From assembly GCA_913055625.1 (NCBI GenBank), contig CAJXJW010000008.1:1-64000 (forward strand): a stretch of DNA of 64,000 nt, given 5' to 3'. This document shows positions 16,815-26,026 of this stretch, piece by piece. The number at the start of each line of letters is the position of its first letter. The stretch's first letter is position 1. Source of the DNA: an uncultured Pseudomonadota bacterium. GTDB taxonomy: Bacteria; Pseudomonadota; Gammaproteobacteria; Steroidobacterales; Woeseiaceae. The translations under genes were made by a program, and so were the position numbers. Under the pieces are notes generated by a model. That model searched no databases. It saw only the letters and a list, made by a program, of their open reading frames with translations, and was not told the DNA's origin.

Positions 16815-17012
16815 ATGTCTGCCAAGTACTACACGCAGTTCATTCTGACCGGATCGGAATACCACGGTCGCAACGAATTCGCGGGCGTGGTCGAGCTGAA
16901 CCAGCCGATGGACGAGGCGCGGGACAAGGCGGACATCGAGGCCATACTGGCAAAGAATTTCGACCTCGAGCGCGGCGACGTCAAACTCGTGAGCTGGTCG
17001 AGGCTGCACTAA
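16815..17012 (+). CDS. Small conserved-looking hypothetical protein (65 aa)
   Basis: A 65-residue soluble, charged protein (MSAKYYTQFILTGSEYHGRN..., ending VKLVSWSRLH). Predicted strands and a helix (PMDEARDKADIEAILAKNF) suggest a compact alpha/beta fold; no family is recognised. It has normal codon use, a divergent promoter region with CRP-like sites, and its own intrinsic terminator, all of which support a real gene. No ribosome binding site precedes the ATG, so a leaderless transcript is possible. Confidence 0.7.
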   Translation: MSAKYYTQFILTGSEYHGRNEFAGVVELNQPMDEARDKADIEAILAKNFDLERGDVKLVSWSRLH

Positions 17013-17074
17013 GAGGTTGCACAAGGTTTGCTCTCGTAACGCACACCCCTGGCGTTATTGATTCCCCCTGACTC

Positions 17075-17099
17075 TCCCGGCTTCGGCCGGGATTTTTTT
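17075..17099 (+). terminator. Intrinsic terminator after 65-aa ORF
   Basis: A TCCCGGC / GCCGGGA stem with TTCG loop and a run of seven T residues. It separates the small ORF from lipA. Confidence 0.93.
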
Positions 17100-17175
17100 G
17101 CCCGTGGCCCGGTTACCCTTCCGGCGCCCCGTGTGCGAAAATGCGCGTCCGCCCGTACCCCGGCACCCCAGACGC

Positions 17176-18180
17176 ATGAGCAGCAACGACCCCACATTCC
17201 GCGGCATTCCGATCGTCCGTAGCGGCAGCAAATACCGCAACGGCGCGGGTATCACGGCCATCAAGAACGGCGTGAAGCAGCGGGCCAGTGCGGAGCCGGT
17301 GCAGACCGGCCAGAAGCCGCCGTGGCTGCGGGCGAAAATGCCGTCCGGTCACGGCTACTCGAAGACGCGCAACATCGTGCACGAGCACCGGCTCAGCACG
17401 GTCTGCGAGGAGTCGATGTGCCCGAACATCGGCGAGTGCTGGAACGCCGGCACCGCCACGATCATGGTGCTCGGCTCCGTGTGCACGCGCGCGTGCCGCT
17501 TCTGCGCGGTCGACACCGGCAACCCGAAGGGCTGGCTGGACCCCGAGGAGCCGCTGAACACCGGCAAGGCCGTGCAGCTGATGGGCCTCAAGTACGTGGT
17601 CATCACGTCGGTGGACCGCGACGACCTGCCGGATGGGGGCGCCGCGCACTACGCGGCCTGCGTCCGCGAGATCAAGCGGCTGAACCCGGGCACCGCCGTG
17701 GAGGCGTTGACGCCCGACTTCAACGGGCGCCACGAACTGGTCGAGCAGGTCGTCGACTCCGGCCTGGACGTGTTCGCCCAGAACGTGGAGACCGTGCGCC
17801 GCCTGACGCACCCGGTGCGCGACCCGCGCGCCGGCTACGAGCAGACGATCAACGTGCTGCGGCACGCGAAGGCGCACCGTCCCGACGTGCTCACGAAGAC
17901 CAGCCTCATGCTGGGCCTCGGCGAGCGTGACACCGAGATCCTGGAAACGATGGACGACCTGCGCGCGGCGGACGTGGACATTCTCACGCTCGGCCAGTAC
18001 CTGCGGCCGACGCCGAACCACCTCGTCGTGGATCGCTACGTGACGCCCGGCGAGTTCGAGGCGTACCGCGCCGAAGGCCTCGAACGCGGCTTCGTCGAGG
18101 TCGTCGCCGGCCCGATGGTGCGGTCGAGTTACCGCGCGGAGCAGGTCCTGCAGAAGAACAACGTCGGCCTCGCCGTCTGA
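17176..18180 (+). CDS. lipA: Lipoyl synthase
   Basis: A 334-residue radical-SAM enzyme that inserts two sulfurs into octanoyl groups on lipoyl domains. Both iron-sulfur clusters are visible: the auxiliary motif [12 protein letters not shown] and the radical-SAM motif [10 protein letters not shown]. The C-terminus carries the conserved RSSYRAE serine that ligates the auxiliary cluster. The ATG at 17176 gives the usual length; the in-frame extension to 17098 runs into the terminator. No lipB lies next to it; sohB follows 22 bases downstream and may share the transcript. Confidence 0.97.
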   Translation: MSSNDPTFRGIPIVRSGSKYRNGAGITAIKNGVKQRASAEPVQTGQKPPWLRAKMPSGHGYSKTRNIVHEHRLSTVCEESMCPNIGECWNAGTATIMVLGSVCTRACRFCAVDTGNPKGWLDPEEPLNTGKAVQLMGLKYVVITSVDRDDLPDGGAAHYAACVREIKRLNPGTAVEALTPDFNGRHELVEQVVDSGLDVFAQNVETVRRLTHPVRDPRAGYEQTINVLRHAKAHRPDVLTKTSLMLGLGERDTEILETMDDLRAADVDILTLGQYLRPTPNHLVVDRYVTPGEFEAYRAEGLERGFVEVVAGPMVRSSYRAEQVLQKNNVGLAV

Positions 18181-18202
18181 TCGATCGGCGGCTGCGCGAC
18201 TC

Positions 18203-19222
18203 ATGACCGAATTCCTGCTCGACTACGGCGCATTCCTGCTGAAGGCGGTGACCATCGTCGTCGCGATCGTCGTCGTGATCGCCGTGGCCGCGGCGGCGGG
18301 GCGCAAGGGCTCGCAGGACGGCCTGGAGGTCGAGCACCTGAACCAGAAGTTTCGCGACCTCGCGGGCTCGCTGCGCCGGGCACTGCTGTCGAAGGCCGAC
18401 CAGAAGAAGGACGCGAAGGATGAGAAGCGCCGCGCGAAGGCCGAAGGCAAGGCGGGCTCAGCGCGACACCGCGGCTTCGTCGTTCATTTCAAGGGCGACC
18501 TGAAGGCGAGCCACGTGCCGGCGCTGGCCGAGGAGGTCAGCGCTATCCTGGACGTGGCCACCCCGGACGACCGCGTCATCGTGTGCCTCGAGAACTACGG
18601 CGGCGTCGTGCACGAGCACGGCCTCGCGGCGTCGCAACTCGTGCGCATCCGCAACGCGGGCATCCCGCTCTACGTGTGCGTCGACAAGGTGGCGGCAAGC
18701 GGCGGGTACCTGATGGCCTGCGTCGCGACGAGGATCTACGCGGCACCCTTCGCGATCCTGGGCTCGATCGGCGTGCTGGCGCAGATACCGAATTTCAACC
18801 GCCTGCTCGACAGCCACGGTGTGGGCTTCGAGCAGATCACGGCGGGCAGGTACAAACGCACCGTGACGATGTTCGGCGAGAACACCGACGAGGATCGCGC
18901 GAAGTTGAAGGAAGAGCTCGAGGACGTGCACACCTTGTTCAAGAACATGGTGGCCGAGTACCGGCCCGCGCTCGACATCGAGTCCGTGGCGACCGGCGAG
19001 CACTGGTACGGCACCCGGGCGCTGGAGAAGCAGCTCGCCGACGAGCTGAAGACCAGCGACGAGCTCCTGCGCGAGCTGGCCGGCGACCTCGACCTCTACG
19101 AGGTTGCGTACAAGATCAAGCAGCCGCTGCAGAAGCGCCTGATGGCGAATATCGACAGCGCCCTGGAACGCCTGTCCGCCGGCCGCTGGCAGCGCGACCT
19201 CGAGTCCCGGCTGCCGCGATGA
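18203..19222 (+). CDS. sohB: SohB-like inner-membrane serine peptidase (S49)
   Basis: A 339-residue S49-family peptidase. It has an N-terminal transmembrane helix (about 10-33), a charged Lys-rich linker (about 60-85), and a crotonase-like catalytic domain. The catalytic serine is in KVAASGGYLMAC and the paired lysine in AGRYKRTVTMFG, the S49 dyad. Length and domain order match E. coli SohB (349) rather than SppA. The active site faces the periplasm by family analogy. It probably removes signal peptides or degrades membrane-associated peptides; the natural substrate is not known. Confidence 0.93.
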   Translation: MTEFLLDYGAFLLKAVTIVVAIVVVIAVAAAAGRKGSQDGLEVEHLNQKFRDLAGSLRRALLSKADQKKDAKDEKRRAKAEGKAGSARHRGFVVHFKGDLKASHVPALAEEVSAILDVATPDDRVIVCLENYGGVVHEHGLAASQLVRIRNAGIPLYVCVDKVAASGGYLMACVATRIYAAPFAILGSIGVLAQIPNFNRLLDSHGVGFEQITAGRYKRTVTMFGENTDEDRAKLKEELEDVHTLFKNMVAEYRPALDIESVATGEHWYGTRALEKQLADELKTSDELLRELAGDLDLYEVAYKIKQPLQKRLMANIDSALERLSAGRWQRDLESRLPR

Positions 19223-19332
19223 GCCGCCGCCCGGCGGGAACCCGCGCCGGGCCGCACTGTCCAAAGCCTGTAAACCGCCCGCACGTGCCCGCGTTATAAT
19301 TCCCGGGCGCCCGGCCGCCCGAGGATGACACC

Positions 19333-20175
19333 ATGACCCGACCCCAAGCCGTTCTGCTGACCGTCGTTGCGATCCTGCTCATCGCGGCCTGTACGACGTC
19401 GCCGACCGGCCGCAGCCAGATGATTCTGCGTTCGGACGACGAGCTGGCGGCCGAGGCCGCGCAGCAGTTCGCCGAGATGCGCGCCTCCATCCCGCTGGAG
19501 ACCGACCGGGAGACGATCGACTACATCCATTGCGTTGCGACGGCCATCGTCGAGGTGCTGGAGCCGCAGTACCGCGATCTCGGCTGGGACATGGCCGTGT
19601 TCGACGCGGACTCGGTGAACGCGTTCGCGATGCCGGGTGGCAAGATCGGCGTGATGACCGGCATCCTGAAGGCCGCGGACACGCCGGATCGGCTCGCCGC
19701 GGTGCTCGGTCACGAGGTTGCCCACGTGACGGCGCGGCATTCCAATGAACGTGCATCGCGCTCGCCGGTGGCGGGCGTCGGCATCCAGGTGGTCGCCGTG
19801 TTGCTGGGCGGCGGCCACTCCGGCGCGACCTATACCGCGTACGAAGCACTGAACCAGGGCGCAGCGCTGGGCATCATGCTGCCATTCAACCGCGCGCAGG
19901 AAAGCGAGGCGGACGTCATCGGCCTCGAGTTCATGGCCCGCGCCGGCTTCGACCCGCGCGAGGCCGTGCCGCTGTGGCAGAACATGGAACGCGAGACCGG
20001 CGGCAGCAAGCCGGCGGAGTTCCTGTCCACCCACCCATCGAACGAGAAGCGTGTCGACTCGCTCGTCTCGCAATTCGGCAAGACGCTCGCGCTGTACAAC
20101 GAGGCGCAGGCCGCCGGCCGGCGCCCGAATTGTGTCGCGCCGCCGCCGAAGACCGACTCGGACGAAAAGAAATAG
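19333..20175 (+). CDS. M48-family zinc metalloprotease lipoprotein
   Basis: A 280-residue lipoprotein (signal peptide with IAAC, Cys about 20). The catalytic domain has HEVAH (GHEVAHVTARH) and the third zinc ligand in ESEADVIG. The C-terminus carries LSTHPSNEKRV, typical of the LoiP/YcaL/BepA-type periplasmic M48 peptidases. No TPR extension follows, so it is closer to LoiP/YcaL than to BepA. Such enzymes degrade misfolded outer-membrane proteins. GAGGATG precedes the ATG. An L,D-transpeptidase lipoprotein follows after 45 bases, making an envelope-maintenance pair. Confidence 0.92.
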   Translation: MTRPQAVLLTVVAILLIAACTTSPTGRSQMILRSDDELAAEAAQQFAEMRASIPLETDRETIDYIHCVATAIVEVLEPQYRDLGWDMAVFDADSVNAFAMPGGKIGVMTGILKAADTPDRLAAVLGHEVAHVTARHSNERASRSPVAGVGIQVVAVLLGGGHSGATYTAYEALNQGAALGIMLPFNRAQESEADVIGLEFMARAGFDPREAVPLWQNMERETGGSKPAEFLSTHPSNEKRVDSLVSQFGKTLALYNEAQAAGRRPNCVAPPPKTDSDEKK

Positions 20176-20220
20176 TAGCCGCAGCATTGCCGGCGGGTCG
20201 CCCTCGGTTAGAATGAGCGG

Positions 20221-21420
20221 ATGCATTCCCGCCTGACGTTCCCGCACCCGATGCGGCTGGCGCTCGCCGCGCCAGCATTGTTGCTCGTGGGTGGCTGCGC
20301 GACGATTGAGGGCTGGGTCGACGGCCTGAGGGCGGGCGACGGCAAGCCGCAGGCACCCGAACCGGTCGAACTCGAGGCATTGCCGCTCGAAGAGCCCATC
20401 GATCCCAACCGCTTCGTCATCGAGTCGCCGGACCAGTCCGTGGTCGGTGAGCCGCAGGTCGTTTTCACGACGGACACCGACACGCTGCCGGACTTCGCGC
20501 TCGCGTACGGCATCGGCTACGACGAACTGCTGCACGCGAACCCCGGCGTCGACCCGTGGCTGCCGGGCGAAAACCGGCCGATCCTGCTGCCGACGCAGTT
20601 CGTGATTCCCGATGTGCCCCGCGAGGGCATCGTGCTGAACATCGCGGCGAAGCGGCTGTTCTACTTCCCGGCCGACGGCATCGAGCGCGACGCCGAGACC
20701 GGCGTGGTGCTGCGGCAAACCGTGCTGACGTTTCCGATCGGCATCGGACGTGTCGGCTGGGAGACGCCGCTCGGCGAGACGACGGTCGTCTCCAAGGCGA
20801 AGGACCCGACGTGGTGGGTGCCGGCGTCGGTGCGCCAGGAACATGCAGAGATGGGAGACCCGCTTCCGGCCGTCGTGCCGCCGGGCCCGGATAACCCGCT
20901 GGGCAATCGTGTGCTGAAGCTCGACATGCCGGGCTACCTCATCCACGGCACGAACCAGCCCTACGGCGTGGGCATGCGCGTGAGCCACGGCTGCGTGCGC
21001 CTGTACCCCGACAACATCGAGTTCCTGTACGAGCTGGTCGAGGTCGGCGAGCACGTGCGCATCATCAACGAGCCGTACCTGCTCGGGCAGCTCGACGGCG
21101 AGTGGTACTTCGAGAGCCACGAGCCGCTCGAGGACGACCCGGTCGGCGCCGATGCGCGCCTCGAGGCCGTGTTCGAGAAACTCGGTGGCGAACTCTCGCC
21201 GATCTACGCGGACCATGTCCGCGCCATCGCCAGCAGCGCCAGCGGCATGCCGTTGCGGTTCGCCGAGTACGACCAGTCCGAGGTGTACGCTAGGCTGCGC
21301 CGCGTGCGGAACGCCGTGGAGATCGACCCCGACGCACCGACGCTGGAAGAGGTGCGGGAGATGATCGACGAGGTCGTGGCCGATGCCGAGGCCGAAGGCG
21401 CCGCCGCCGCCGGCGAGTAG
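20221..21420 (+). CDS. L,D-transpeptidase (YkuD) lipoprotein
   Basis: A 399-residue protein with a lipobox-type signal (LLLVGGC, Cys about 25). A LysM-like segment lies at about 85-120 (DTLPDFALAYGIGYDELLHANPG). The YkuD catalytic domain (about 140-285) has the nucleophile motif HGCVRLYP preceded by HGTNQPYGVGMRVS. The extended Glu/Ala-rich C-terminal region is unusual. YkuD enzymes make 3-3 peptidoglycan cross-links or attach Braun's lipoprotein (ErfK/YbiS group, which this resembles in layout). ATG 20221 is used; a second ATG at 20251 would also leave a functional signal peptide. Confidence 0.93.
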   Translation: MHSRLTFPHPMRLALAAPALLLVGGCATIEGWVDGLRAGDGKPQAPEPVELEALPLEEPIDPNRFVIESPDQSVVGEPQVVFTTDTDTLPDFALAYGIGYDELLHANPGVDPWLPGENRPILLPTQFVIPDVPREGIVLNIAAKRLFYFPADGIERDAETGVVLRQTVLTFPIGIGRVGWETPLGETTVVSKAKDPTWWVPASVRQEHAEMGDPLPAVVPPGPDNPLGNRVLKLDMPGYLIHGTNQPYGVGMRVSHGCVRLYPDNIEFLYELVEVGEHVRIINEPYLLGQLDGEWYFESHEPLEDDPVGADARLEAVFEKLGGELSPIYADHVRAIASSASGMPLRFAEYDQSEVYARLRRVRNAVEIDPDAPTLEEVREMIDEVVADAEAEGAAAAGE

Positions 21421-21436
21421 GTGCCGGGGGCGCGGG

Positions 21437-21925
21437 ATGAACCTGCGAGAGGACATCGCCGTCTGGGACGGAAAATCGGCCGGGGCCATCGGCGGGATCT
21501 ACACCCGATACCGCACCGACCCGGCATTCGTCCGGAACATTCTCGACTATTCGAAAGAAGGCTCGCTCGAAGTCGGCGCGACCTGGCTCTTGAAGCGGCA
21601 CGTCGAAGAGGGCGGGGAAGTGGATGCCGCGGCCGCGTACCGCCTGGCACCGGGCCTCGGGCACTGGGAGGCGAAGCTGCACCTGCTGCAATGCATGCCG
21701 CACCTGCCGGTTCCTTCCGCGGGGCGGATGGCCGTGGAGCGATTCCTCAGGGCGTGCATGGCCGACGAGGCGAAGTTCGTTCGCGCGTGGGCGTACAGCG
21801 GCTTTCATGCGCTTGCCGCGCAATACCCGGCCTACCGGGATGAGGCCAGGAAGCTGCTCGAGGCCGCGCTGGAATCCGAACCGCCGTCGGTGAAGGCGCG
21901 CATCCGCCAAACGCTCAAGGCGTAG
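21437..21925 (+). CDS. HEAT-repeat-like hypothetical protein (162 aa)
   Basis: A soluble 162-residue all-helical protein. Several helix pairs (EVGATWLLKRHVEEG, VERFLRACMADEAKFVRAWAYSGFHALA, YRDEARKLLEAALESEPPSVKARIRQTL) have the spacing of HEAT/armadillo repeats. No enzyme motif is visible. It starts 16 bases after the transpeptidase stop and may belong to that transcript. Function unknown. Confidence 0.7.
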   Translation: MNLREDIAVWDGKSAGAIGGIYTRYRTDPAFVRNILDYSKEGSLEVGATWLLKRHVEEGGEVDAAAAYRLAPGLGHWEAKLHLLQCMPHLPVPSAGRMAVERFLRACMADEAKFVRAWAYSGFHALAAQYPAYRDEARKLLEAALESEPPSVKARIRQTLKA

Positions 21926-22030
21926 ACCCCGGAAACCCGCAAGCTGACCGATCGGTCTACGTCGCGTGGAAACCTTGACGGAGTTCACACTACGTTATGT
22001 CAATCGCCTGTAAGGTCTTGATCGTGTTGG

Positions 22031-22243
22031 ATGGCCAAGGCCGAGCGAATGAGCGATTTGCTGGAGAATACCTACGAAGAAACGGTGCGCCTGCGGAGGC
22101 CGCCGCCGCGGGTCTTCACCGACCCGTGCGGGCACAACGTCTGGATGGGCGAGGTCGAAGTGCTCGATCTCGAGCTGGTCCAGGTCGAAAGCACCGACCC
22201 TTACAACAGCGCCGAAACGGATAGCCGCTGGTCGAAGTACTAG
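22031..22243 (+). CDS. Small hypothetical protein (70 aa)
   Basis: A 70-residue charged protein with a conserved-looking core (PRVFTDPCGHNVWMGEVEVLDLELV) containing one Cys-His pair. No family is recognised. A 105-base spacer upstream contains a 12-bp palindrome, GACCGATCGGTC (21946-21957), and a TTGACG hexamer, which could be promoter elements. Its stop codon lies in a hairpin that also contains the stop of the convergent deacetylase gene. Confidence 0.6.
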   Translation: MAKAERMSDLLENTYEETVRLRRPPPRVFTDPCGHNVWMGEVEVLDLELVQVESTDPYNSAETDSRWSKY

Positions 22244-22259
22244 CCGGGCTGGCCGGCTA
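22241..22259. terminator. Hairpin spanning two convergent stop codons
   Basis: A perfect 7-bp stem, TAGCCGG / CCGGCTA, with a GCTGG loop. The outer triplets are the TAG stop of the plus-strand small ORF (22241-22243) and the TAG stop of the minus-strand deacetylase (22257-22259). No U-tract. Confidence 0.5.
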
Positions 22260-23201
22260 CGGGCCGGGCGTCGGCGTATCGATACCCATCAGCACGCGGA
22301 CGTGGGTTTCCACGCAGCGTGCGAGGCTGTGCACTTCGTAGCCCCCCTCGAGTGACGACACGATCCGCCCACCGGCGGACCCGGACGCCGCGTCGACGAT
22401 CTGCGTGGCGACCCAGCGATAGTCGGCATCCGAGAGGCACACCTGCGACATGTCGTCGGCGACGTGGGCGTCGAACCCGGCGGACACGAAGATCATGTCG
22501 GGGCCGAAATCCCGGATCGCCGGCAGCCAGTGGTCGGTGACCGCCGCCCGGAATTCCGCGCTCTTTGCCGTGGCCGCCAGCGGCACGTTGACGAGATGGG
22601 GCCCGTTCGGCGGCATGGGAGTAAACGGGTAGAACGGGTGCTGGAACGTCGAGCAGTACAGCACCCGCTCGTCGTCGAGGAAGATCTCCTCGGTGCCGTT
22701 GCCCTGGTGCACGTCGAAGTCGAGGATCGCCACCCTGCTGCAACCGTGCGCCGCCAGCGCGTGCGCGGCGCCGACCGCGACGTTGTTGAACAGGCAGAAG
22801 CCCATCGCGCGATTGCTTTCCGCGTGGTGGCCGGGCGGCCGCACGCCGCAGAAGGCCGTGTCCATCCTGCCGCTCGCGACGAGGTCCACCGCGGCGACGA
22901 CCGCGCCCGCGGCGCGATACGCGGCGGCCAGTGAACTCGGGCAGACGATCGTGTCGGGGTCGATGCGCGCATAGCCGCTCTCCGGGATCACGGCCGACAC
23001 GGCAGCGAGGTGCTCGCGCGTGTGAACGCGCAGCAGCTGCTCCTCGGTGGCCTCCGGTGCATCGACATAGTGCAATGCGTCCCGCAGTCCCGTCGCGATG
23101 AACCGGTCTTCGATCGCGTACAGGCGGCCCGCGCACTCCGGGTGCCCGTCGCTCGTGTCATGTAGTTTGCAATCCGGATGCGTAATATACGCGGTACGCA
23201 C
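22257..23201 (-). CDS. Histone-deacetylase-family protein deacylase
   Basis: A 314-residue arginase/deacetylase-fold protein. Zinc-site and catalytic motifs are intact: RPPGHHAE, ILDFDVHQGNGTEE, SAGFDAHVADD and the C-terminal LEGGY. These metalloenzymes remove acyl groups from lysine side chains or from small amines such as acetylpolyamines; length equals the class II/acetylpolyamine hydrolase size. Translation seems to begin at GTG 23201, preceded by GGGAAG. It diverges across 81 bases from a protein lysine acetyltransferase gene, which supports a role in reversing protein acetylation; this is inference from context. Confidence 0.93.
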   Translation of the reverse strand: MRTAYITHPDCKLHDTSDGHPECAGRLYAIEDRFIATGLRDALHYVDAPEATEEQLLRVHTREHLAAVSAVIPESGYARIDPDTIVCPSSLAAAYRAAGAVVAAVDLVASGRMDTAFCGVRPPGHHAESNRAMGFCLFNNVAVGAAHALAAHGCSRVAILDFDVHQGNGTEEIFLDDERVLYCSTFQHPFYPFTPMPPNGPHLVNVPLAATAKSAEFRAAVTDHWLPAIRDFGPDMIFVSAGFDAHVADDMSQVCLSDADYRWVATQIVDAASGSAGGRIVSSLEGGYEVHSLARCVETHVRVLMGIDTPTPGP

Positions 23202-23282
23202 GATTCACTTCCCATTGTTTCGCCGTCGTCATTATCCCGCCTGCGCGGCCACGACACCATTCGAAGACCGAGGACCTTTTCG

Positions 23283-25967
23283 TTGGACAATCACTACCTG
23301 ACATCGCTCTTCACGCCCCGCAGTGTTGCCCTGTTCGGCGCGAGCGACCGCGTCGACTCGGTCGGCGGCGTCGTATTCAAGAACCTGCTCGGCTCGGGCT
23401 TCGAAGGCCGGATCTTCGGCATCAACCCGAAACGCGACACCGTGCAGGGCCAGGCCGTGTGGGCTTCGCTGGACGACATCGACGAGGACATCGATCTTGC
23501 CGTGGTCGCAACGCCGTCAAAGAGCATCCCGTCGATCGTCGAAGCCTGCGGTGAGCGCGGCATCCGCATGATGCTGATCCTGTCGGCCGGCTTTCGGGAG
23601 ATCGGGCCGGAAGGGCGCAAGCTGGAGGATCGGGTGACGGACCTGGCGCGGCGCTACGGCATTCGCCTGATGGGCCCGAACTGCCTCGGTCTGATCCGGC
23701 CGGACATCGGTCTCAACATCACGTTCGGCAACAACATGGCCGAGGCCGGGTCGCTGGCGCTCGTCTCGCAGTCAGGGGCGATCTGCACGGCCATTCTCGA
23801 CTGGGCGGAAGCCAATGAGATCGGCTTCTCGGCCGTGGTGTCGACGGGCATCGGCGCGGACCTCGATTTCGGCGACTACCTCGACTACCTGGCCGCGGAT
23901 CGGCGCACGGAAGCCATCCTGCTGTACATCGAGGGCATCAAGGATGCGCGCCGCTTCATGAGCAGCGTGCGCGCCGCGGCCCGCGTGAAACCGGTTATCG
24001 CGCTGAAGGTGGGGCGTCACGCCGCCGGCGCGGAGGCGTCGATGTCACACACCGGCGCGCTGGTCGGCAGTGACCGGACGTTTTCCGCGGCGCTGTCCCG
24101 GTCCGGCGTGCTGCGCGTCGAGACCGTCAGCCAGCTGTTCTCCGCGGCCAAGGCCCTGTCGACGCCGCGCTACCGGAGCACGTCCGAGCGGCTGGTGATC
24201 ATCACGAACGGCGGTGGCCCTGGCGTGATGGCGGCCGACCGCGCCACGGACCAGGGCATCGAGCTCAGCGCGCTGTGCGACGAGACGGTCCAGGCGCTCG
24301 ACAAGGTACTGCCGTCTGTCTGGTCCCGGGGCAACCCTGTCGACGTCATCGGCGACGCGCCGCCCGAACGCTACCAGCAGACGATCGAGATCTGCCTGGC
24401 GGACCCGTGCGTTGATGGCGCGATCGTCATCCTGACGCCGCAGGCGATGACGCGGCCGACGGAAGTGGCCGAAGCCGTCGTCGCGGCGGCGAAGAAGAGC
24501 CGGAAGCCGGTCATGGCGAGCTGGATGGGCGGTGCGCAGGTCGAAGAGGGCCGCCGCATCTTCAACCGGTCGCACGTCCCCGGCTTCCGGGTGCTCGAGA
24601 ACGCGGTCGATGCGTTCTCGTACGTCGCCCGGTACAACAGGAACCAGCGCCTGCTCCTGCAGACGCCGGCACCGATGACGCGAAGCCAGAAGAAGCCGGA
24701 CGCGGAAGGTGCGCGCCTGATCATCGAGGCTGTGCTGAAGGAATCGCGACAGGTCCTGACCGAGCCGGAGTCCATCGCCGTCCTGAACGCGTTCGGGATT
24801 CGCACGGTGCCGAACGGCGTGGCGCATTCGCCGAACGAAGCGCTGGTGGTCGCCGAGTCCATCGGCTTCCCGGTGGCGATGAAGATCCTGTCCACCGACA
24901 TCTCGCACAAGTCCGACGTGGGCGGCGTGCGGCTGAACATCAATTCCGCGCAGGAAGTGCGCGGCGCCTACAAGCAACTTGTTGAAGATGTTGGAAAAAA
25001 GATGCCCGACGCGAAGATCTCGGGCGTCACGATCGCGCGCATGCACCGCAGCCGGAACGGCCGGGAACTGATCGTCGGGATCATCCGCGACCCGGTGTTC
25101 GGCCCGGTCATCAGCTTCGGCAGCGGCGGCACGGCCGTCGAGGTTATTGGAGACTCGGCCATCTCGTTGCCGCCGCTCAATCGCCGGCTGTCGGCCGACC
25201 TGATCCGGCGTACGAAGGTATCGAAGCTGCTTGGCGAGTTCCGGCAGATGCCGGCGGTGGACATGGACAGCCTGGTCGACACGCTGCTGGCCGTGTCCAC
25301 CATGGCCTGCGAGCTGCCGTGGATCCAGGAGATGGACATCAACCCGCTGATCGCCGACGAGGACGGCGTGGTTGCGGTTGACGCCCGCATCGTCGTCGAC
25401 TACCCGAAGGCATCGACGGACCGTTACAACCATCTCGCGATCCATCCGTACCCGACGCACCTGGTGCGGCAGCTGCAGCTGAATGACGGCACCGACATCG
25501 TCGTCCGGCCGATTCGCCCGGAAGATGCCGAGATGGAGGACCGGTTCGTGCGCGAGCTGTCACCGGAGGCGCGCTACTTCCGCTTCATGAACCAGTTGCA
25601 GTCGCTCAGCAAGGAGATGCTGGTCCGGTTCACGCAGATCGACTATCACTACGAGATGGCGCTGGTGGCGATCGCGACGGTCGACGGCGAGGACAAACAA
25701 ATCGGCGTGGCGCGCTACACGACGAACGTGGACAAGACGAGCTGCGAGTTCGCGCTGGCGGTTGCCGATGCGTGGCAGAACAAGGGCGTCGGGCGCATCC
25801 TGATGAAGGACCTGATGGACAACGCCCGCGACCGCGAACTGGCGACGATGGAAGGGCAGGTCCTGAGCGACAACCGCAAGATGCTCGACCTCGTGCGGTC
25901 GCTGGGCTTCAAGATCAGCAACGATCCGAGCGATGCGTCAATCAGGATCGTGGTTGCTCGGCTCTGA
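23283..25967 (+). CDS. PatZ/Pat-type protein lysine acetyltransferase (acyl-CoA synthetase-like fused to GNAT)
   Basis: An 894-residue protein. Residues 1-130 are a CoA-binding Rossmann domain (SVALFGASDRVDSVGG). Succinyl-CoA-ligase-like domains follow (about 140-450), then an ATP-grasp domain (about 490-710, VAMKILSTDISHKSDVGGV). The C-terminal GNAT domain (about 730-890) contains an acetyl-CoA loop QNKGVGRIL. This is the Pat/PatZ (YfiQ) architecture; E. coli PatZ acetylates and silences acetyl-CoA synthetase. A TTG at 23283 with GAGG nine bases upstream gives the standard length. An ATG at 23178 would add 35 residues and overlap the divergent deacetylase gene. Confidence 0.9.
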   Translation: MDNHYLTSLFTPRSVALFGASDRVDSVGGVVFKNLLGSGFEGRIFGINPKRDTVQGQAVWASLDDIDEDIDLAVVATPSKSIPSIVEACGERGIRMMLILSAGFREIGPEGRKLEDRVTDLARRYGIRLMGPNCLGLIRPDIGLNITFGNNMAEAGSLALVSQSGAICTAILDWAEANEIGFSAVVSTGIGADLDFGDYLDYLAADRRTEAILLYIEGIKDARRFMSSVRAAARVKPVIALKVGRHAAGAEASMSHTGALVGSDRTFSAALSRSGVLRVETVSQLFSAAKALSTPRYRSTSERLVIITNGGGPGVMAADRATDQGIELSALCDETVQALDKVLPSVWSRGNPVDVIGDAPPERYQQTIEICLADPCVDGAIVILTPQAMTRPTEVAEAVVAAAKKSRKPVMASWMGGAQVEEGRRIFNRSHVPGFRVLENAVDAFSYVARYNRNQRLLLQTPAPMTRSQKKPDAEGARLIIEAVLKESRQVLTEPESIAVLNAFGIRTVPNGVAHSPNEALVVAESIGFPVAMKILSTDISHKSDVGGVRLNINSAQEVRGAYKQLVEDVGKKMPDAKISGVTIARMHRSRNGRELIVGIIRDPVFGPVISFGSGGTAVEVIGDSAISLPPLNRRLSADLIRRTKVSKLLGEFRQMPAVDMDSLVDTLLAVSTMACELPWIQEMDINPLIADEDGVVAVDARIVVDYPKASTDRYNHLAIHPYPTHLVRQLQLNDGTDIVVRPIRPEDAEMEDRFVRELSPEARYFRFMNQLQSLSKEMLVRFTQIDYHYEMALVAIATVDGEDKQIGVARYTTNVDKTSCEFALAVADAWQNKGVGRILMKDLMDNARDRELATMEGQVLSDNRKMLDLVRSLGFKISNDPSDASIRIVVARL

Positions 25968-26026
25968 AGGTCAGCCAGCGGTACCCGGCGATGAAAGCCT
26001 GAATCTCGGCCGATACGATCCGAGAA

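Noticed and set aside
19294..21489. 731-residue minus-strand open frame
   Set aside because: It is a mirror of the M48 protease and L,D-transpeptidase genes, a common artefact in GC-rich DNA.
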